Shown: positions 29,280-38,385, counted from the first letter of the stretch. The stretch is 64,000 bases of DNA from Acetivibrio thermocellus ATCC 27405 (GCF_000015865.1 NC_009012.1:1798001-1862000), one strand, 5' to 3'. Notes: generated from the letters alone by a model not told the origin. Numbers and translations: made by a program.

Positions 29280-30092
29280 ATGGATTTCTTATCAAGAGAA
29301 GGTTCTCCAATATCTGCCGAACTTTGGGAAAAAATTGACGAGGCCGTTGTATCGGCAGCAAAGAAAATCCTGACAGGAAGAAGATTTATAAGCATTTACG
29401 GACCCTTGGGCGCAGGTATTCAAGCCATTAATGTTGACAATATATCAGAATTGGACGAAACCGAAGAAAACATTTCGGTTATCAGGGGAAGAACATACCG
29501 GCATATTCCTTTGATTAATGAAGACTTTTCACTTCTGTGGAGGGACTTGGAATTCAGCGAGCAAATGGGGTTGCCTGTTGATTTGTCCTCAGCTTCCAGA
29601 GCTGCCACCCAATGCGCTTTAAGAGAGGATAAATTGATCTTTTACGGCAATGATGAATTGGGATACAAAGGCTTGCTGACAGAAGACGGAATTGTTAAAT
29701 TCCCCATATCGAACTGGAGCGAAGGCGAAAATCCTTTCAAAGACATATCAATAGGATTGGCCAAATTCATAGAGAACGGAATCGTAGGAAGAAAGGCTCT
29801 TGTTGTAAGCCCAAATCTTTTTGTTCAACTGCAAAGAATACAGCCGGGCACGGGAACAACTGAATATGACAGAATAAATAAGCTTCTGGACGGCAATATT
29901 TTCAGCACGCCGGTATTAAAGGATGACAAAGCTGTTCTTGTCTGTTCCGAACCTCAAAATATAGATTTGGTAATTGGACAAGATATGATTACGTCTTATC
30001 TTGAAACCAAAAACCTGAATCATTATTTCCGCATCATGGAAACAATTCTTCTGAGGATTAAGAATAAAAAAGCTGTTATTGTTTTTGATTAA
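29280..30092 (+). CDS. Encapsulin shell protein (family 1, HK97 fold)
   Basis: A 270-residue encapsulin, formerly called linocin/bacteriocin CFP29. It starts with the typical FLSREGSPISAELWEKIDE helix, then RRFISIYGPLGAG, the P-domain RDLEFSEQMGLPVDLSSASRAA, and ends with an ETILLRIKNKKAVIV-type strand. Proteins of this length build 60-subunit T=1 shells of about 24 nm. The shell encloses the ferritin-like cargo encoded just upstream and gates iron entry. The ATG follows AAGGAGG at good spacing. A terminator directly follows, so the operon consists of only these two genes. Confidence 0.95.
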   Translation: MDFLSREGSPISAELWEKIDEAVVSAAKKILTGRRFISIYGPLGAGIQAINVDNISELDETEENISVIRGRTYRHIPLINEDFSLLWRDLEFSEQMGLPVDLSSASRAATQCALREDKLIFYGNDELGYKGLLTEDGIVKFPISNWSEGENPFKDISIGLAKFIENGIVGRKALVVSPNLFVQLQRIQPGTGTTEYDRINKLLDGNIFSTPVLKDDKAVLVCSEPQNIDLVIGQDMITSYLETKNLNHYFRIMETILLRIKNKKAVIVFD

Positions 30093-30107
30093 TACGCGAA
30101 AAAGCTC

Positions 30108-30141
30108 ATCCTCCGGTGGCATTAAGCGCCGGAGGATTTTT
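30108..30141 (+). terminator. Terminator of the encapsulin operon
   Basis: GC-rich hairpin (ATCCTCCGG at 30108-30116 with CCGGAGGAT at 30129-30137) followed by T residues, starting 16 bp after the encapsulin stop. Confidence 0.9.
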
Positions 30142-30242
30142 AATGTTTGTTAAAACTTTTAATTCTTGGCGACATACGACTAAAGTCAAACATATTCTGA
30201 AGAAAGCAGAAATATTCTTGATTTTGACAGTTCCTTACCCGT

Positions 30243-30982
30243 TTATTTATCATCCGCATTTTTCTGTGTCGGTGAAGGTGTAGCCGTTTCCGACGGTGAC
30301 GGGCTCTCACCGTATGAGCCGGGAATATGTAGAGGGTATATAGGCGGTTCCATTAATCTCATAAGTGCATTATCCAGAAGAACAACAGCCTCGGCTCTGG
30401 TTACAGGATTTTTCGGTCTGAACGTATTATCAGGATATCCTTTAATTATGTGATTATAAACCAAGCTGTTTACATAACCGTAAGCCCACGGTGAAATGCT
30501 GTCTGAATCGGTAAATTCAATATTATCGGCATGTGTTCTGGGATCACTGTTTATTAACTTGCACAAAATTACAGATGCTTCTTCCCTTGTGATCAACTCA
30601 TTCGGACGAAAAGTACCGTCAGGATAACCGCTGATATATCCGGCTTTTTCGGCGGTAGCCACATCTGCAAAAAACCAATCGTTTTCATTTACATCCGTGA
30701 AGGAACATCCAAATTCTACACTACCTCTTATGTCAAAAAACCTGTTTGCCATCGTTACAAATTCCGCCCTGGTAACACTTTGGGACGGTCTAAAGCTACT
30801 GTCCTCATAACCTGCAATATTTCCCAGTTTAGCATTTAATTCGATCCAAAACTGTGCCCAATGACCTTCAATGTCATTAAAGCCCTTAAAATCAACCGGC
30901 GGTTCCGCTCTCACAGTCAAAAGCTGGATACATAGAAAAAAAGTACAGTGGCATACGATAGCAGTCTCTTTTTCACACTCAT
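30243..30982 (-). pseudogene. S-layer-homology protein with a one-base frameshift in its signal peptide
   Basis: The body (30243-30920, 225 residues) consists of three S-layer-homology repeats (for example ITREEASVILCKL, VTRAEAVVLLDNA, and GYPDGTFRPN-type turns) and a Ser/Pro/Thr tail, so it would bind the secondary cell wall. Without a signal peptide it cannot be exported. Upstream, ATG 30982 (MSVKKRLLSYATVLFF) encodes a good signal peptide in another frame that soon hits TGA. The switch point is a run of seven T on the coding strand (30936-30942). With eight T the frame is continuous and gives a signal peptide ending in LLTVRAEP. Either a real homopolymer deletion, phase variation or a sequence error. 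A leaderless product from TTG 30920 is possible but unlikely. Confidence 0.75.
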
Positions 30983-31030
30983 TATTGTTTTCTTCCCCCT
31001 AATTTATATCATTTAAGTTACATAGTCAGT

Positions 31031-31336
31031 TTATAACCTTATAAAACCGGCTTTCAATAAGCAACTCAACACTTCTGTATTATGTCGAACTCGATATAAA
31101 TATCTGTAGTTTTTGCTGTGTACATTATACTTAAACATTTGTTTCCTTGCAAGAGTATATTTGGAAAATACCACGATAAAAGGATGAGCCAATCTCCTTC
31201 CAATACTCTCGCCAGAGAGCTTAAAAAAAGCGGTCTCAGTATTTCGCAGCAAAATATCAGTTCCTGAAATCAATGAATTGCTAATTATCTGAAAAACACG
31301 CAAAAAAGAATTGCGAAGCTCATGATCGCTTAACAA
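31031..31336 (-). CDS. Questionable small ORF in a degenerate stretch
   Basis: A 101-codon frame with a TTG start and only a weak AAGGT upstream. In-frame coding-like sequence continues about 35 codons further upstream (towards 31440) without a start codon. The residues (LRNSFLRVFQIISNSLISGTD) look protein-like but match no family I know. The whole 30983-31488 gap may therefore hold a decayed gene. Confidence 0.25.
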   Translation of the reverse strand: MLSDHELRNSFLRVFQIISNSLISGTDILLRNTETAFFKLSGESIGRRLAHPFIVVFSKYTLARKQMFKYNVHSKNYRYLYRVRHNTEVLSCLLKAGFIRL

Positions 31337-31488
31337 ACTTAATACCTTGTAATCATCATAATAAGCCGTAAAATAATAATAGAAATGATTGTAAAGAAAA
31401 ATTCAAACAACATAATTTCATGAAGCGGAATACAAAAACAAAATATAGAAATAATTGGACACAATAAATAATACTGTCCCATCTTTCA

Positions 31489-32625
31489 TCAATGTCTTAA
31501 TCCAAAATGCTTGTTTAAGCGCACTGTCTCAATAAGAGCGCAATATTTGTCTACAATGCATAAAATTACAGCTTCCCTGCTTTTCGGAATTTTCGTAATA
31601 TTTAGCGGCCACATATGACTGCGTATAGCCTCCTGCTGTTTTTCCGGTATGCCAAAATGTTTTATTGCGTTATTGCATGCAATGTCAGCGTGAACAAAGC
31701 CATGTATCCTTCTCGCTGGATCACCGTCGTGCCAGTCGTAGAGAAACAAATCATGAAGCATTGCCACTTCCACCAGTTCCTTTTCGTTCGCATTCAAATT
31801 CAGTTTTTTATTAAGCAGGTAACAAATCCATGCTACATTTTCGCAGTGCTGCAATGTTGTAGTTGTACCATGATGAATATGCTCATCCATCTGCTTTATC
31901 ACATCATATTCCAGGTAATCTTTAATTAATTCAGCAAACTCCTCCTCACAAAGCTGCTTTTCAATAAGATTTTTGCTTACTGAAAGTTTAAAATCTCCAA
32001 CACGTTGCATTACTCTATTGTAATAAGAATCCGGATTGGCATAAAAGTGTTCTGCAAAAACTGCTATATGATTTTGAAATCCCCCGTCTACCAAAACAAC
32101 ATATCTTCGAAAATCCGTCATTAACGATATTATCAATGTGGTATCTATTAACACAATTGAAACAAGAACATAAGCAAGAATATCCAGCAAAGCTTCAGAT
32201 AACGTGTTAAGTCCTTTGTTCACCAACGGTACCAAAGCTTTAACCATAAGTATTGATACAGCACCAAATACAACAGACGTAGGCACACTTATTCTTCCGT
32301 TAATGTTCAGTGGAACATTAGTGCAATCACACAACCGTTCCTTGAACAGTTTTTCAAAAGCCCACGAAGCAGGGTATCCTAAAACCATGCTTGTAACAAA
32401 AGCAAATATAAATATCATCCACCATTTAATATTCGGCAGACGACCGGATTCCATCAAATCATAGGTAAAAAAAGCCAATAACGCTCCGCATCCATATATC
32501 ATACAAATCAAAGCAAAAATAGATTTGCGGCTTGCCCGTTTATGTTCACATATAGTGCAATATATGCTTTCTCCAATCCAACCAATAAAACTAAAAAGAA
32601 AAAAAGCAATAATGTATCTGTTCAG
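31489..32625 (-). CDS. Membrane protein with C-terminal HD phosphohydrolase domain, probable CTG start
   Basis: The N-terminal half has five to six membrane helices resembling the 'putative ABC-transporter type IV' family. The C-terminal half (about the last 150 residues) is an HD domain (LQHCENVAWICYLLNKKL; AMLHDLFLYDWHDGD; IHGFVHADIACNN), a metal-dependent phosphohydrolase fold. The first ATG in frame (32511) would cut off the first conserved helix (RYIIAFFLFSFIGWIGESIY). That helix is encoded in frame just upstream and preceded by GAAGGGG, and the codon in the start position is CTG (32625). So translation probably begins at CTG, or an ATG has mutated. About 378 residues. Function unknown; possibly nucleotide signalling at the membrane. 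Confidence 0.65.
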   Translation of the reverse strand: MNRYIIAFFLFSFIGWIGESIYCTICEHKRASRKSIFALICMIYGCGALLAFFTYDLMESGRLPNIKWWMIFIFAFVTSMVLGYPASWAFEKLFKERLCDCTNVPLNINGRISVPTSVVFGAVSILMVKALVPLVNKGLNTLSEALLDILAYVLVSIVLIDTTLIISLMTDFRRYVVLVDGGFQNHIAVFAEHFYANPDSYYNRVMQRVGDFKLSVSKNLIEKQLCEEEFAELIKDYLEYDVIKQMDEHIHHGTTTTLQHCENVAWICYLLNKKLNLNANEKELVEVAMLHDLFLYDWHDGDPARRIHGFVHADIACNNAIKHFGIPEKQQEAIRSHMWPLNITKIPKSREAVILCIVDKYCALIETVRLNKHFGLRH

Positions 32626-32742
32626 GAGAACCCCTTCTTTCCACCCTTTACAATATTATGAAAATACAGGTTGATAACGTACAATTATCTCCTCGAACAT
32701 TATATCGAAAAAAACTCATAAAGTAAACTTTAATATGCTCCC

Positions 32743-32808
32743 CTTACAGTAGACAGTGAAAATATAAAAAACTGTTTACTGTAAGGAGGATCATATCTTA
32801 TGGGATGA
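32743..32808 (+). promoter_or_regulatory. Inverted repeat and ribosome site followed by an aborted start
   Basis: A 15-bp stem (32743-32757 with 32771-32785, one G-T pair; arms CTTACAGTAGACAGT) directly overlaps a strong AAGGAGG and an ATG at 32800 that is followed one codon later by TGA. The arrangement looks like the operator and ribosome site of a lost gene, perhaps BlaI/CopY-like with its TACAGT-type operator. No coding sequence remains downstream on this strand. Confidence 0.4.
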
Positions 32809-32852
32809 AAAAGCAAATTTTCAATTGATGAACTATTTTTCCTTTATCGGCA

Positions 32853-33620
32853 TTAGTAAATCAAGCGGAATAAGCTTTGAAGCCTTTTCCTCTTCCCTAT
32901 AATTAAATATGCATTAAGATGTTTCTCCAGCCATCCGCCCATTCTAAAGGGCTCACCAGGGTCATATTCATACTCTGTACTGTTTCAGACCCATTTTTCA
33001 AGAAGCTGCCATTTATGAAAATCACCCATTTTGATGCAATGTCCAGCATACAAACCACCGAAGATTGTTAAATCCAAACATTCTAAAATCGGTTTTTTTC
33101 TGCAAGTTTAACATTTCTAACAAATTCTCTCATAATTTTATCGGCATTATCTTCGAGATTTTCATAAACCACTCATACCAATTTTCCTCTTCATAAAGTT
33201 CCTCCAGTTTCCATCCGGCACTAAAATCCCATTTTCTTTTGCATACTTTTCATTGGCGTAAATATATATCCAGCAGGGCACCTCTTCCCCGTCCTCTGTC
33301 AATATGTTCCTTAGCTCCCTAACGTATAGATTATTGCTGCTCCCTTTATTATAACCCTCCAGTCTGTCCAGAGACTTCAGAAGTTTTTTATCAACAGGTT
33401 CCACAATTTCTCCTTCAATTATTCCGCTTCCCGGAAGCAAACCCGGATATCCTTCAGGCAGATGATAAAGCAATCCATAAGTTTTGCCCGGTGTTATACG
33501 ACTTATCCGGCCTTCAAGATATCTTTTGTAATTGCAAAAATCTTTCATTAGTGTTCCATATACAAATACTTTATTTGTATAAATTTTACAATTTATTAAT
33601 TCATTATTACATGTCGTCAT
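32853..33620 (-). pseudogene. Gamma-glutamylcyclotransferase-like gene with decayed C-terminal half
   Basis: ATG 33620 (after GGGTGAT) gives a gamma-glutamylcyclotransferase/AIG2-like domain (VFVYGTLMKDFCNYKRYLEG; YGLLYHLPEGYPGLLPG; LDRLEGY) with an intact active-site Glu region. After PDGN the frame becomes nonsense and stops at 33162. The original reading continues in other frames through LEELYEEENWYEWF, ENLEDNADKIMREFVRNVK and PILECLDLTIFGGLYAGHC to about 32853. It requires one base added back in each of three short homopolymers (near 33210, 33173 and 33092) and has one in-frame TGA (about 32998). So a longer two-domain protein has been truncated. The N-terminal enzyme domain may still fold. 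Confidence 0.7.
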
Positions 33621-33670
33621 TTATATCACCCTTCCCCATATAACAGATTTAATTATTAAATTTCACTATT

Positions 33671-33748
33671 AAAAAAGCTCTTTTCTTTTGGCTGAATTCA
33701 CCTTTGAATTCACTTAAAGGCACCTTCGCCAAAGTAAGAAAAGAGCTT
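33671..33748 (-). terminator. Long hairpin terminator after the ArsC-like gene
   Basis: Arms 33675-33692 and 33728-33748 pair over about 18 bp with one 2-nt bulge. Reading the minus strand the hairpin is followed by six T. The loop holds a TGAATTCA direct repeat. It ends transcription of the ArsC-like gene. Confidence 0.8.
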
Positions 33749-33849
33749 GAAAGCCAGGCTTCATTTATTTGAGTTTGGCATTTTGGTTTTCCGAAAACCG
33801 CCTTTGCCGGCTATTATGCTGCCATACATGCTGTCATCGCATGGGCCGG

Positions 33850-34206
33850 CTATTCGATACCGCACGAGGCTTTCCAGTCAGTCTCTTTAAAGCCCACCAA
33901 AACAAAATCGTCACCGATAAGTATCGGACGCTTCACAAGCATACCGTCTGAGGCCAGCAGATTGTACTTCTCTTCCTCACTCATGGAGGGAAGCTTGTCT
34001 TTTAGCTTAAGTTCCTTATACAAAAGTCCGCTGGTATTGAAAAATTTATTCAGCGGCAGCCCGCTCTTTTTATGCCAGCCCTTTAATTCTTCCATTGTAG
34101 GATTGTTTTCTTTTATATTTCTTTCCTCAAAAACTATGCCGTTTGCCTCCAGCCACTTCTTTGCTTTCTGGCAGGTAGTGCATTTCGGATAACATACAAA
34201 TATCAT
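33850..34206 (-). CDS. ArsC/Spx-family thioredoxin-fold protein
   Basis: A 118-residue ArsC-like protein (MIFVCYPKCTTCQKAKKWLEANG) with a CxxC motif in the first loop and the conserved VKRPILI turn. It resembles the YusI/YffB branch more than Spx regulators. It may act as a glutaredoxin-type reductase, and an arsenate role is not implied. The frame is open to 34263, but GGAGG is placed for ATG 34206, which starts the fold. Monocistronic with its own terminator. Confidence 0.85.
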   Translation of the reverse strand: MIFVCYPKCTTCQKAKKWLEANGIVFEERNIKENNPTMEELKGWHKKSGLPLNKFFNTSGLLYKELKLKDKLPSMSEEEKYNLLASDGMLVKRPILIGDDFVLVGFKETDWKASCGIE

Positions 34207-34263
34207 AATGTGCCTCCATTCTTTCTTATTTCTTTTGGTTCTTCCAATATTTTCATCAACCAA

Positions 34264-35002
34264 GTAAATCTATTATTTCCCCGTCATTTTCTCTGTTTGT
34301 TCAATATCAGCAACGCATTTACTTGCAACCTCGCAGGCTTTGCAGTAGCAAACTTTACCATTTGCATACCACTCATTCAGAAAGAATTTACACCTTGAAT
34401 TTACCCATATTATACCGAATTCTGTTTTTCAGAACAAGCGTTCTTTGATCTTTCTCCGTTTAAAGAGAGTGTTTTCGATGAAGAAATGAGAAACACCATA
34501 AAAATCATTGCCTTTTATGCAATTAACAGCTTGACAATAAACAACATCAAAAAGTTGTCACAGGATGATTTAAAAAGCACCTATCCAATATATGTAAAAA
34601 CCTTGTTTTTTAAAATTATGTCTCGTGGGAAAAGAATCGCCCCTTCCGGTTGAAACTTGCTCATATGGACCTGTAAGATTTATAGCGGTTACTCAACCAT
34701 CATATAGCTCATATACATTTGTTTACCATTTTATAACCATCCTTATCTTCTGTTCTTTGTTTTCATTTATAAAAGAAATTAAATATTTATTTTTTTGTGA
34801 GAAATAAAGTCTTTGTACTCTTGCCCAAAATTTAAAATACTATTTAATACAACCAGTAATAATAAAATTGGATAGTACTAATAATATTATATAATTGATG
34901 GAAATCATTATCAAGCGACTGTATATATTTTTATACTTTTTTTGTTATTATCGGCTTTAAAAGACTTATGACAAGAATTGTTTCAGTCTTTTGCAAAATA
35001 AA
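34264..35002. other. Intergenic region with a short coding-like remnant
   Basis: About 740 bp. On the plus strand a 55-codon frame (34486-34653; MRNTIKIIAFYAINS onward) is open further upstream to about 34430 without a start. It looks like the end of a lost protein; I do not recognise it, and it has no Shine-Dalgarno site. The rest is AT-rich with no visible feature. Confidence 0.4.
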
Positions 35003-35036
35003 TAATAAAAACCCGAGGTTATTGAATCCCCGAGTT
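35003..35036 (-). terminator. Terminator of the DUF438 gene
   Basis: A nine-pair stem including two G-U pairs (35028-35036 with 35010-35018), followed on the minus strand by TTTTATTATTT, 27 bp after the stop. Confidence 0.7.
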
Positions 35037-35062
35037 TTCGTAAGCACTTACTTCCCTTTTTG

Positions 35063-36298
35063 CTAAGCATCAGAAAGCAATCGTTTCTCACCTGTAATTT
35101 TTTGTATAGGAGCAATATCCTGTGTCACTTCTATTGTTCCCAGGTATTCGCCTTTTTCGTTTCTTACAGCAAAATACCTGATATAAACATACTTTTCACC
35201 CATTTTAATCCAGAAATCCTCATGGTCCTTTTTTCCCGATTTCAAATCCTCTATAATCTTTTCCACAATGTGTACACTGGCCGGAGGATGGCAGTTTTGT
35301 ACCTTTCTTCCGATAATTGTTTTAGGACGGGCAAAAATCCTTTCCTTTCCCTGGGTAAAGTATTTTACAGTATCGTTTTTATCCACAAAAGTAATATCAA
35401 TGGGTAAAGTATTAAGCATTGCATTTATTTCTTCCGTTGTAAGACATCCCGCGTCAAATTCAACAAAGCCCTGGTTTTCTTGAGACTTAACCCCCTCTTT
35501 TTGTGTTTTTTCCACAACATCCACCCGGGCAGGTTTCCATTCCGCTTCAGGCGTAATCATGCAATACCCTATTTCATCGCTCGCCCTGGCAATCTCAGCC
35601 CATTCATCCTCGGTTAAAGTCTCCAAAGCCATTGGGAAAAGAATATTTTCTTCTTTAAAAATCATTTCAATAACCCTGTTTACCGCTTCTTCCGCTTTCT
35701 CCAAAGGTATATTTTGATTTTGAGCATTCGCTGAAAGCTTGTTGTTTATCTCTTTTATATCTGCCCTGATTTCATCATCCACACCCCACATTACCTTGGG
35801 AGGTGCAGTTATGCCGTATTTCTCCAGGTACGGGAATAATAGATTTTCTTTTCTTGAATAATGCTTGTCTATCTCCCAAAGCTTTTGAAACGCTTCTCTT
35901 AATTTCTTTAAACTCTCAGCTGTGTCTCCATTTTTATACAATTCCAACTGCGGTCTGATTTCATTATCGACAAGTTTCCTTATTTCGGCATTTTCGAGTT
36001 TAAATGTATGGATAGGATGCCCCGGCACTTCTTCAGGTTTCTGCGGTCTGTGTATTTCTTCAATGGAGCCTTTGAAAACAGCGGCATGTACATCGCAAAG
36101 TCTTTGTATTTCTTCAACGGGCATGCCTTCCATAATCAAAGCCTGTTCCATTTCAGAAATTTCAGCAGGAGAAATCCCTTTTATTAATTCTTCAAACCTT
36201 GGTTTTATTTCTTCGACACTCTTTCCGTCATGCAGCTCCCTAATCAACTCTTTCAAGACTTTCTGCCTGTATTCGCGGTTATTAATTATTTCGCTCAT
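35063..36298 (-). CDS. DUF438 / hemerythrin / PAS protein
   Basis: A 411-residue cytoplasmic protein with three parts. The N-terminal DUF438 domain spans about 1-75 (VLKELIRELHDGKSVEEIKPRF). A hemerythrin-like HHE helical bundle of about 90-250 has candidate metal ligands in HPIHTF, DKHYSRKENLLFPYLE and KEENILFP. The C-terminal PAS-like domain of about 290-405 has LPIDITFVDKNDTVKYFTQGKERIFARPKTIIGRKVQNCHPP. The PAS part with an NCHPP motif is typical of this family and may bind haem. Probably an O2/NO or redox sensor in this anaerobe; no output domain is seen. ATG 36298 follows GGAGAGGG. Monocistronic. Confidence 0.88.
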   Translation of the reverse strand: MSEIINNREYRQKVLKELIRELHDGKSVEEIKPRFEELIKGISPAEISEMEQALIMEGMPVEEIQRLCDVHAAVFKGSIEEIHRPQKPEEVPGHPIHTFKLENAEIRKLVDNEIRPQLELYKNGDTAESLKKLREAFQKLWEIDKHYSRKENLLFPYLEKYGITAPPKVMWGVDDEIRADIKEINNKLSANAQNQNIPLEKAEEAVNRVIEMIFKEENILFPMALETLTEDEWAEIARASDEIGYCMITPEAEWKPARVDVVEKTQKEGVKSQENQGFVEFDAGCLTTEEINAMLNTLPIDITFVDKNDTVKYFTQGKERIFARPKTIIGRKVQNCHPPASVHIVEKIIEDLKSGKKDHEDFWIKMGEKYVYIRYFAVRNEKGEYLGTIEVTQDIAPIQKITGEKRLLSDA

Positions 36299-36570
36299 AA
36301 TGCCCTCTCCTTATTCTCATAATGTTCATCTTAATATAATAGTACCCAGTTTTTCGTCTTTTACGCCGCGATTTGTAAGAATCAACAGAAATATTTTATA
36401 TAATTTTCAATCCCTTTTATTTTGGCCCAATTTTTGACAATAAAATAATAGGCACTCAGGCCAATCCATATCGTGCCCGTCATTTCAAACAACAATCTTT
36501 TTAACACACAATCTCTATAAATAAAATATAACATCTCTACATCAACCAAACATCTTTGGGCTGCCGAGCA

Positions 36571-37314
36571 TTACTTATCAATCTTATAAAACCAGTTCCA
36601 ATCACCATGATAAATCATCCTTTTACTCATTCCGCCATCCACAATAATTGTCTCACCCGTTATAAAATCCTGCTGACACAAAAACAGAACCATATTGGAT
36701 ATATCCTTTGGCGTTCCTACTTTTCCTGCGGGAATTGCGGCACAATCTTCCTGAGTAAATTCCTGCTGTTCAGTTACATTGATCCAGCCGGGCGCAATGC
36801 AATTAACAAGAACGTCCGGCCCTAAAGACATTGCCAGAGCATGTGTCAAGGCAACAATTCCGCCTTTTGCACTGGCATATGCCTCTGAATCAGGCTCTGA
36901 CTGAAATGCCCGTGTGGATGCAATATTGATAATTCTGCCTTTGTTTTTTATTAGCTCATCCCTGCACAAACGGCTTAATTCATAAGGTGCCTTTAATCCA
37001 ACAGACAAGATATAATCAAATTCCTCATAAAGCAAGGAAGATAGAATTCCTTTACTGCCCCGGCAAGCATTATTTACCAATACATCTATCCGCTGCAATT
37101 TTTCCATCGCATATTCCACAAACTTTTTGAGCGTTAACGGGTCAGCAACATCGCCGTGAAAATAAAATAAATTCGGACGTTCTTTTGCAAAATCGGCAGA
37201 GCGCTTTTCATCTATATCAATAAAGCATACCTTATCACCGGCTTCAAGGAAGTCTAAACAAATCTGTTTTCCTATACCGTGTCCTCCTCCGGTAACAATA
37301 ACTCCTCTATTCAT
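36571..37314 (-). CDS. Short-chain dehydrogenase/reductase
   Basis: A 247-residue classical SDR with Rossmann motif TGGGHGIG, NNACRG, catalytic Ser in NIASTRAFQ and the Y-x-x-x-K pair in AYASAKGG, and the C-terminal GETIIVDGGM turn. Cytoplasmic NAD(P)-dependent oxidoreductase. DIDEKR after beta-2 favours NAD. Substrate unknown. ATG 37314 follows AAAGGAGG. Lies 78 bp beyond the restriction-modification operon on the same strand, with no clear terminator between. Confidence 0.88.
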   Translation of the reverse strand: MNRGVIVTGGGHGIGKQICLDFLEAGDKVCFIDIDEKRSADFAKERPNLFYFHGDVADPLTLKKFVEYAMEKLQRIDVLVNNACRGSKGILSSLLYEEFDYILSVGLKAPYELSRLCRDELIKNKGRIINIASTRAFQSEPDSEAYASAKGGIVALTHALAMSLGPDVLVNCIAPGWINVTEQQEFTQEDCAAIPAGKVGTPKDISNMVLFLCQQDFITGETIIVDGGMSKRMIYHGDWNWFYKIDK

Positions 37315-37391
37315 AATATCCTCCTTTTAATCCATAAGGTCAGATAATTATTTCGGCATGAGCGGAAAGCAACCAGCAAAACAAAAAAAAC

Positions 37392-38381
37392 TCATTTCCT
37401 GAATATAAATAAATACTCATGTGCTATTAATAAAAAATTATACTTTATACTCTGATTTCTCCAGTAACCGGTTGAACTGCAATTATGCTGTTCCTTTATT
37501 ACAATTTCTTTTAACTTAAAGCCTGCCCGTAAAAACGTCTGCATTACATTGAAGCCGATAGGAATCATGTGACCTTTTCTCCGTGTATCCCCTATAAGAA
37601 TTGCACAGAATCTACCTTTTTTGAGCACCCTGTAGCTCTCTTTTGCGACTTTTTCCATTTCTACAAGAAACTCATTGATATCACAATGGGAAAGATCTCC
37701 CTCTATGTCTTCACTGTACTTAATGATATTACTGTAAGGCGGATGGGTGCATATAAGATCTACACTCTCATCTTTAATAAATCCAAGATGCCTGGCATCT
37801 CCAACATGTACTTCTGTTTCTCCGCAATCTTCTTTTTCAAAGTTTATATTACGACAAGTTAAATTTACTGCTTCAGGGTTTATATCAACACCTATACCTT
37901 TTCTCTTTAAAAGTTTTGCTTCAACAAGCGTCGTTCCACTACCTACAAATTGGTCGAGCACAGTTTCTCCTTCTTTTGAATATCGCAAAATAACATTCCT
38001 GGGAATAAAAGGTGACCAATTACCCCTGTATTTTCCGCTGTGTGTAGCCCAGTCACCCCTGTCAGGAAAGCTCCATACAGTAGTTGTTTCAAGATTGAAA
38101 TTTTCAGGCTCCCACGATTTAATATTAAGCTTGTCCGCAAAATAACTTTTTGATTTCTCTTCGAGGCATATTGTTGATTCTTTTGCAACTTTTTTGACAA
38201 ATGCACAAGTTACATCATTATTAGCTGCTGTATCTTTAATACTGAAATCACTCTCAATATCACTTTTTATTTTTTCGATCAGCCTGAAATACTCATCTTT
38301 ATGGTTCTTTTCAAGATGTTCAGGATACTGCGTTCTGGTATATTCTTCTCCGCAATACAAGCACTTGACTTTTCTTCCCAT
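37392..38381 (-). CDS. Second DNA methyltransferase of the GATC system, with N-terminal zinc finger
   Basis: A 329-residue amino-methyltransferase. The SAM site is FVGSGTTLVEAKLLKRKGIGVDINP (about residue 145), and the catalytic motif is the variant THPPYSN (about 230). The order is motif I before IV, unlike the beta-class DpnA enzyme. Residues 6-30 form a C2H2-like finger (CLYCGEEY...HLEKNH). DpnII-type systems carry a second methyltransferase that acts on single-stranded DNA during uptake. This gene occupies that place, but its different motif order means its target may differ. The start is ATG 38381, 4 bp after the endonuclease stop, with AAGGGTTGTGAG upstream. Longer frames are not needed. 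Confidence 0.75.
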   Translation of the reverse strand: MGRKVKCLYCGEEYTRTQYPEHLEKNHKDEYFRLIEKIKSDIESDFSIKDTAANNDVTCAFVKKVAKESTICLEEKSKSYFADKLNIKSWEPENFNLETTTVWSFPDRGDWATHSGKYRGNWSPFIPRNVILRYSKEGETVLDQFVGSGTTLVEAKLLKRKGIGVDINPEAVNLTCRNINFEKEDCGETEVHVGDARHLGFIKDESVDLICTHPPYSNIIKYSEDIEGDLSHCDINEFLVEMEKVAKESYRVLKKGRFCAILIGDTRRKGHMIPIGFNVMQTFLRAGFKLKEIVIKEQHNCSSTGYWRNQSIKYNFLLIAHEYLFIFRK

Positions 38382-38385
38382 CGTC

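Noticed and set aside
31340-31440. Possible 24-residue hydrophobic toxin-like peptide on the minus strand
   Set aside because: The ATG lacks a ribosome site and no antisense promoter or terminator hairpins were seen.
34486-34653. 55-codon frame as an independent gene
   Set aside because: Open upstream without a start and without a ribosome site; reported only as a remnant in the intergenic entry.
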